Below are positions 6,482-7,474 of a stretch of 7,474 nucleotides of DNA, one piece after another. The position numbers were made by a program, and so were the translations under genes. Position 1 is the stretch's first letter; each line of letters starts with the position of its first letter. Source of the DNA: Saprospiraceae bacterium. GTDB lineage: Bacteria > Bacteroidota > Bacteroidia > Chitinophagales > Saprospiraceae. The DNA lies in assembly GCA_020437045.1 (NCBI GenBank), contig JAGQWV010000278.1:1-7474 (forward strand), given 5' to 3'. Below the pieces are notes generated by a model that was not told the DNA's origin, ran no database searches, and saw only the letters and a program-made list of their open reading frames with translations.

Positions 6482-6495
6482 TGACCATTTGGTCA
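6482..6495. promoter_or_regulatory. Probable TetR-family operator palindrome
   Basis: TGACCA-TT-TGGTCA is a perfect palindrome with 6-bp half sites. It starts two bases after the -7 element and ends nine bases before the TetR start codon, so it should cover the transcription start. A bound dimer would block initiation. GACC/GGTC-type palindromes are common upstream of TetR genes, which supports autorepression by the adjacent regulator. No second copy is present near 7095-7134, so the downstream LolA-like gene is probably controlled through the same promoter. Confidence 0.7.
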
Positions 6496-6504
6496 ATATA
6501 AATT

Positions 6505-7095
6505 ATGTGCCCACGATCACCGGCCCAGATTGAAGAAATAAGACAGCGTAGTATGCGGCTGATATTGGATTCCGCTTTGCACTTATTCGCTCATCAAGGT
6601 TTCCACAACACGACGATTAGCCAGATTGCCAAGAGGGCAGGAGTGTCTAAAGGATTGATTTACAATTACTTTTCCAGTAAAGAAGAGTTAGTTGGAGGGA
6701 TTATCCAGGAGGCGATGGAAACCGGAGAGGAAATCATGTCGACCATCAAAGATAGGGAAATGGATCCCTGGGAGGCGATTGACAAATCGATTGATGATAT
6801 ATTTCTATTAGTCGAGAAAAATCCCACCTACTGGAAACTGCTGATGTCCCTTTCTTTTCAGGACGATGTGTTGAAACAGTTTGAGTCTCTTTTGCGTAAG
6901 CAGGAGTTTAAAAACCTGGAGCATTTGACGGAATTGTTGGTGAGGATCGGAGCGAAGGATCCAACTTTAGAAGCCATGTACATATCGGCACTGCTGGATG
7001 GAATTTTATTGCACTACATTCACTTTAAAGACCAGTATCCTCTTTCCCAGATGAAAGATTTTTTAAAAGCAAAAACCCGTGATATTTCGAGATAG
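6505..7095 (+). CDS. TetR/AcrR family transcriptional regulator
   Basis: Dimeric DNA-binding regulator of 196 residues, a typical length. The N-terminal domain spans about 16-64: SMRLILDSALHLFAHQGF (16-33) is helix 1, and TTISQIAKRAGVSKGLIYNY (36-55) is the helix-turn-helix with the canonical AGVSKGLIYNYFSSKEEL run. The remainder is an all-helical ligand-binding and dimerisation domain whose ligand cannot be predicted. It starts just after a perfect palindrome and a Bacteroidota-type promoter, so it probably represses itself. The LolA-like gene begins 38 bases after its stop with no clear terminator between, so the two are likely one operon. In many Bacteroidota a TetR gene followed by a LolA-like gene precedes an RND/MMPL or ABC-type exporter; here that would lie past the window edge. 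The WG-repeat gene is divergent, and control of it by this protein is possible but unsupported. Confidence 0.95.
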   Translation: MCPRSPAQIEEIRQRSMRLILDSALHLFAHQGFHNTTISQIAKRAGVSKGLIYNYFSSKEELVGGIIQEAMETGEEIMSTIKDREMDPWEAIDKSIDDIFLLVEKNPTYWKLLMSLSFQDDVLKQFESLLRKQEFKNLEHLTELLVRIGAKDPTLEAMYISALLDGILLHYIHFKDQYPLSQMKDFLKAKTRDISR

Positions 7096-7133
7096 ATAAA
7101 AATCATTCTAATAGAATCGCCAAACTAATCATT

Positions 7134-7474
7134 ATGAGAGTCTTAATTTCTGCAGTTTTTCTTCTTGTTAGCTTTTTGGTTCAGGGCCAGGATGCGCTGG
7201 AGATCATCAAGAAGGCCGATGAAAAATCACGCGGTATTACATCCAGTCAGGGAGAAATGAAAATGACTATCGTCCGTCCGACCTGGAGTCGCGAAATAAC
7301 CATAAAATCCTGGAGCAAAGGCAAGGATTTTAGTCTAATGTTGATTACTGCACCTGCCAGGGATAAGGGTACGGCTTTTCTGAAAAGAGATAAGGAAATC
7401 TGGAATTGGCAACCAACGATTGACCGAGCGATTAAATTACCTCCTTCTATGATGATGCAATCCTGGATGGGATC
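7134..7474 (+). CDS. LolA-like outer membrane lipoprotein-sorting family protein (partial, cut by window end)
   Basis: Only the first 113 codons and two bases are present; the gene runs off the right edge, so the missing C-terminus is not a mutation. MRVLISAVFLLVSFLVQGQ (1-19) is a signal peptide, predicting a periplasmic protein. The mature part opens DALEIIKKADEKSRG (20-34), then a beta-rich region with GEMKMTIVRP (40-49), REITIKSWSKGKDF (53-66), TAPARDKGTAFLKRD (72-86), IWNWQPTIDRAIKLPPS (89-105) and MMMQSWMG (106-113). The IWNW..TIDR..KLPPSMM.QSWMGS pattern is typical of proteins annotated as outer membrane lipoprotein-sorting protein, which share the LolA/LolB fold and usually sit beside exporter genes. 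Full-length members are about 240-260 residues. The start is the only Met that includes the signal peptide. It follows the TetR gene by 38 bases, with only a small ATTCT-AAT-AGAAT inverted repeat (7105-7117) in the gap. Its cargo is unknown; lipoprotein transport in the classical Lol sense is not shown. Confidence 0.87.
   Translation, partial: MRVLISAVFLLVSFLVQGQDALEIIKKADEKSRGITSSQGEMKMTIVRPTWSREITIKSWSKGKDFSLMLITAPARDKGTAFLKRDKEIWNWQPTIDRAIKLPPSMMMQSWMG

Noticed and set aside
1..7474. CRISPR arrays, insertion sequences, tRNA or rRNA genes, toxin-antitoxin or phage-defence genes
   Set aside because: No regularly spaced repeats, transposase or integrase motifs, tRNA-like folds or defence-protein motifs were seen on either strand.

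Overview
The window looks like a chromosomal stretch from a Bacteroidota bacterium, possibly of the Saprospiria/Cytophagales type, although that finer placement is a guess. Three things point this way. There are perfect TAnnTTTG -7 promoter elements, the Bacteroidota consensus, with no convincing -10 boxes of the E. coli type. There is a large secreted WG-repeat protein. A TetR regulator is followed by a LolA-like periplasmic protein whose signal peptide ends in a typical ...QGQ. The DNA is AT-rich and good Shine-Dalgarno sites are scarce, which also fits.

Layout: (1) 1-566 has no recognisable gene, only a nested stem-loop near the left edge and a short palindrome. (2) 567-1388 (+) encodes a WcaJ-like polyprenyl-phosphate sugar-1-phosphate transferase with a single membrane segment; a long hairpin followed by a T run, a likely terminator, comes about 50 bases after it. 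(3) 1389-1834 has no convincing gene and holds that terminator plus a second stem-loop. (4) 1835-4002 (+) is a tight two-gene unit, a GT61-type (DUF563) glycosyltransferase and an NDP-hexose 2,3-dehydratase of the EvaA/TylX3/SpnO family, joined by an ATGA stop/start overlap. (5) 6316-4034 (-) is a WG-repeat protein with a signal peptide, convergent with the dehydratase. (6) 6505 to the right edge (+) is a TetR-family regulator followed by a LolA-like protein cut off by the window end.

How the parts may work together: the left half belongs to surface-glycan biosynthesis. The sugar transferase would load the first sugar phosphate onto undecaprenyl phosphate. The GT61 enzyme would add a sugar, and the dehydratase would carry out the C-2 deoxygenation step of 2-deoxysugar synthesis. 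The rest of a polysaccharide or deoxysugar pathway (flippase, polymerase, 4,6-dehydratase, ketoreductase, aminotransferase) is not in the window, so these genes must rely on genes elsewhere. The right half is an unrelated envelope-stress or export type module. The TetR promoter has its -33 and -7 elements just upstream of a perfect palindrome, so autoregulation can be read directly from the sequence.

The most interesting signal is the coupled GT61 and 2,3-dehydratase pair. The dehydratase family is best known from actinomycete antibiotic clusters, and the second lobe of this protein appears to have lost part of the conserved motif set.
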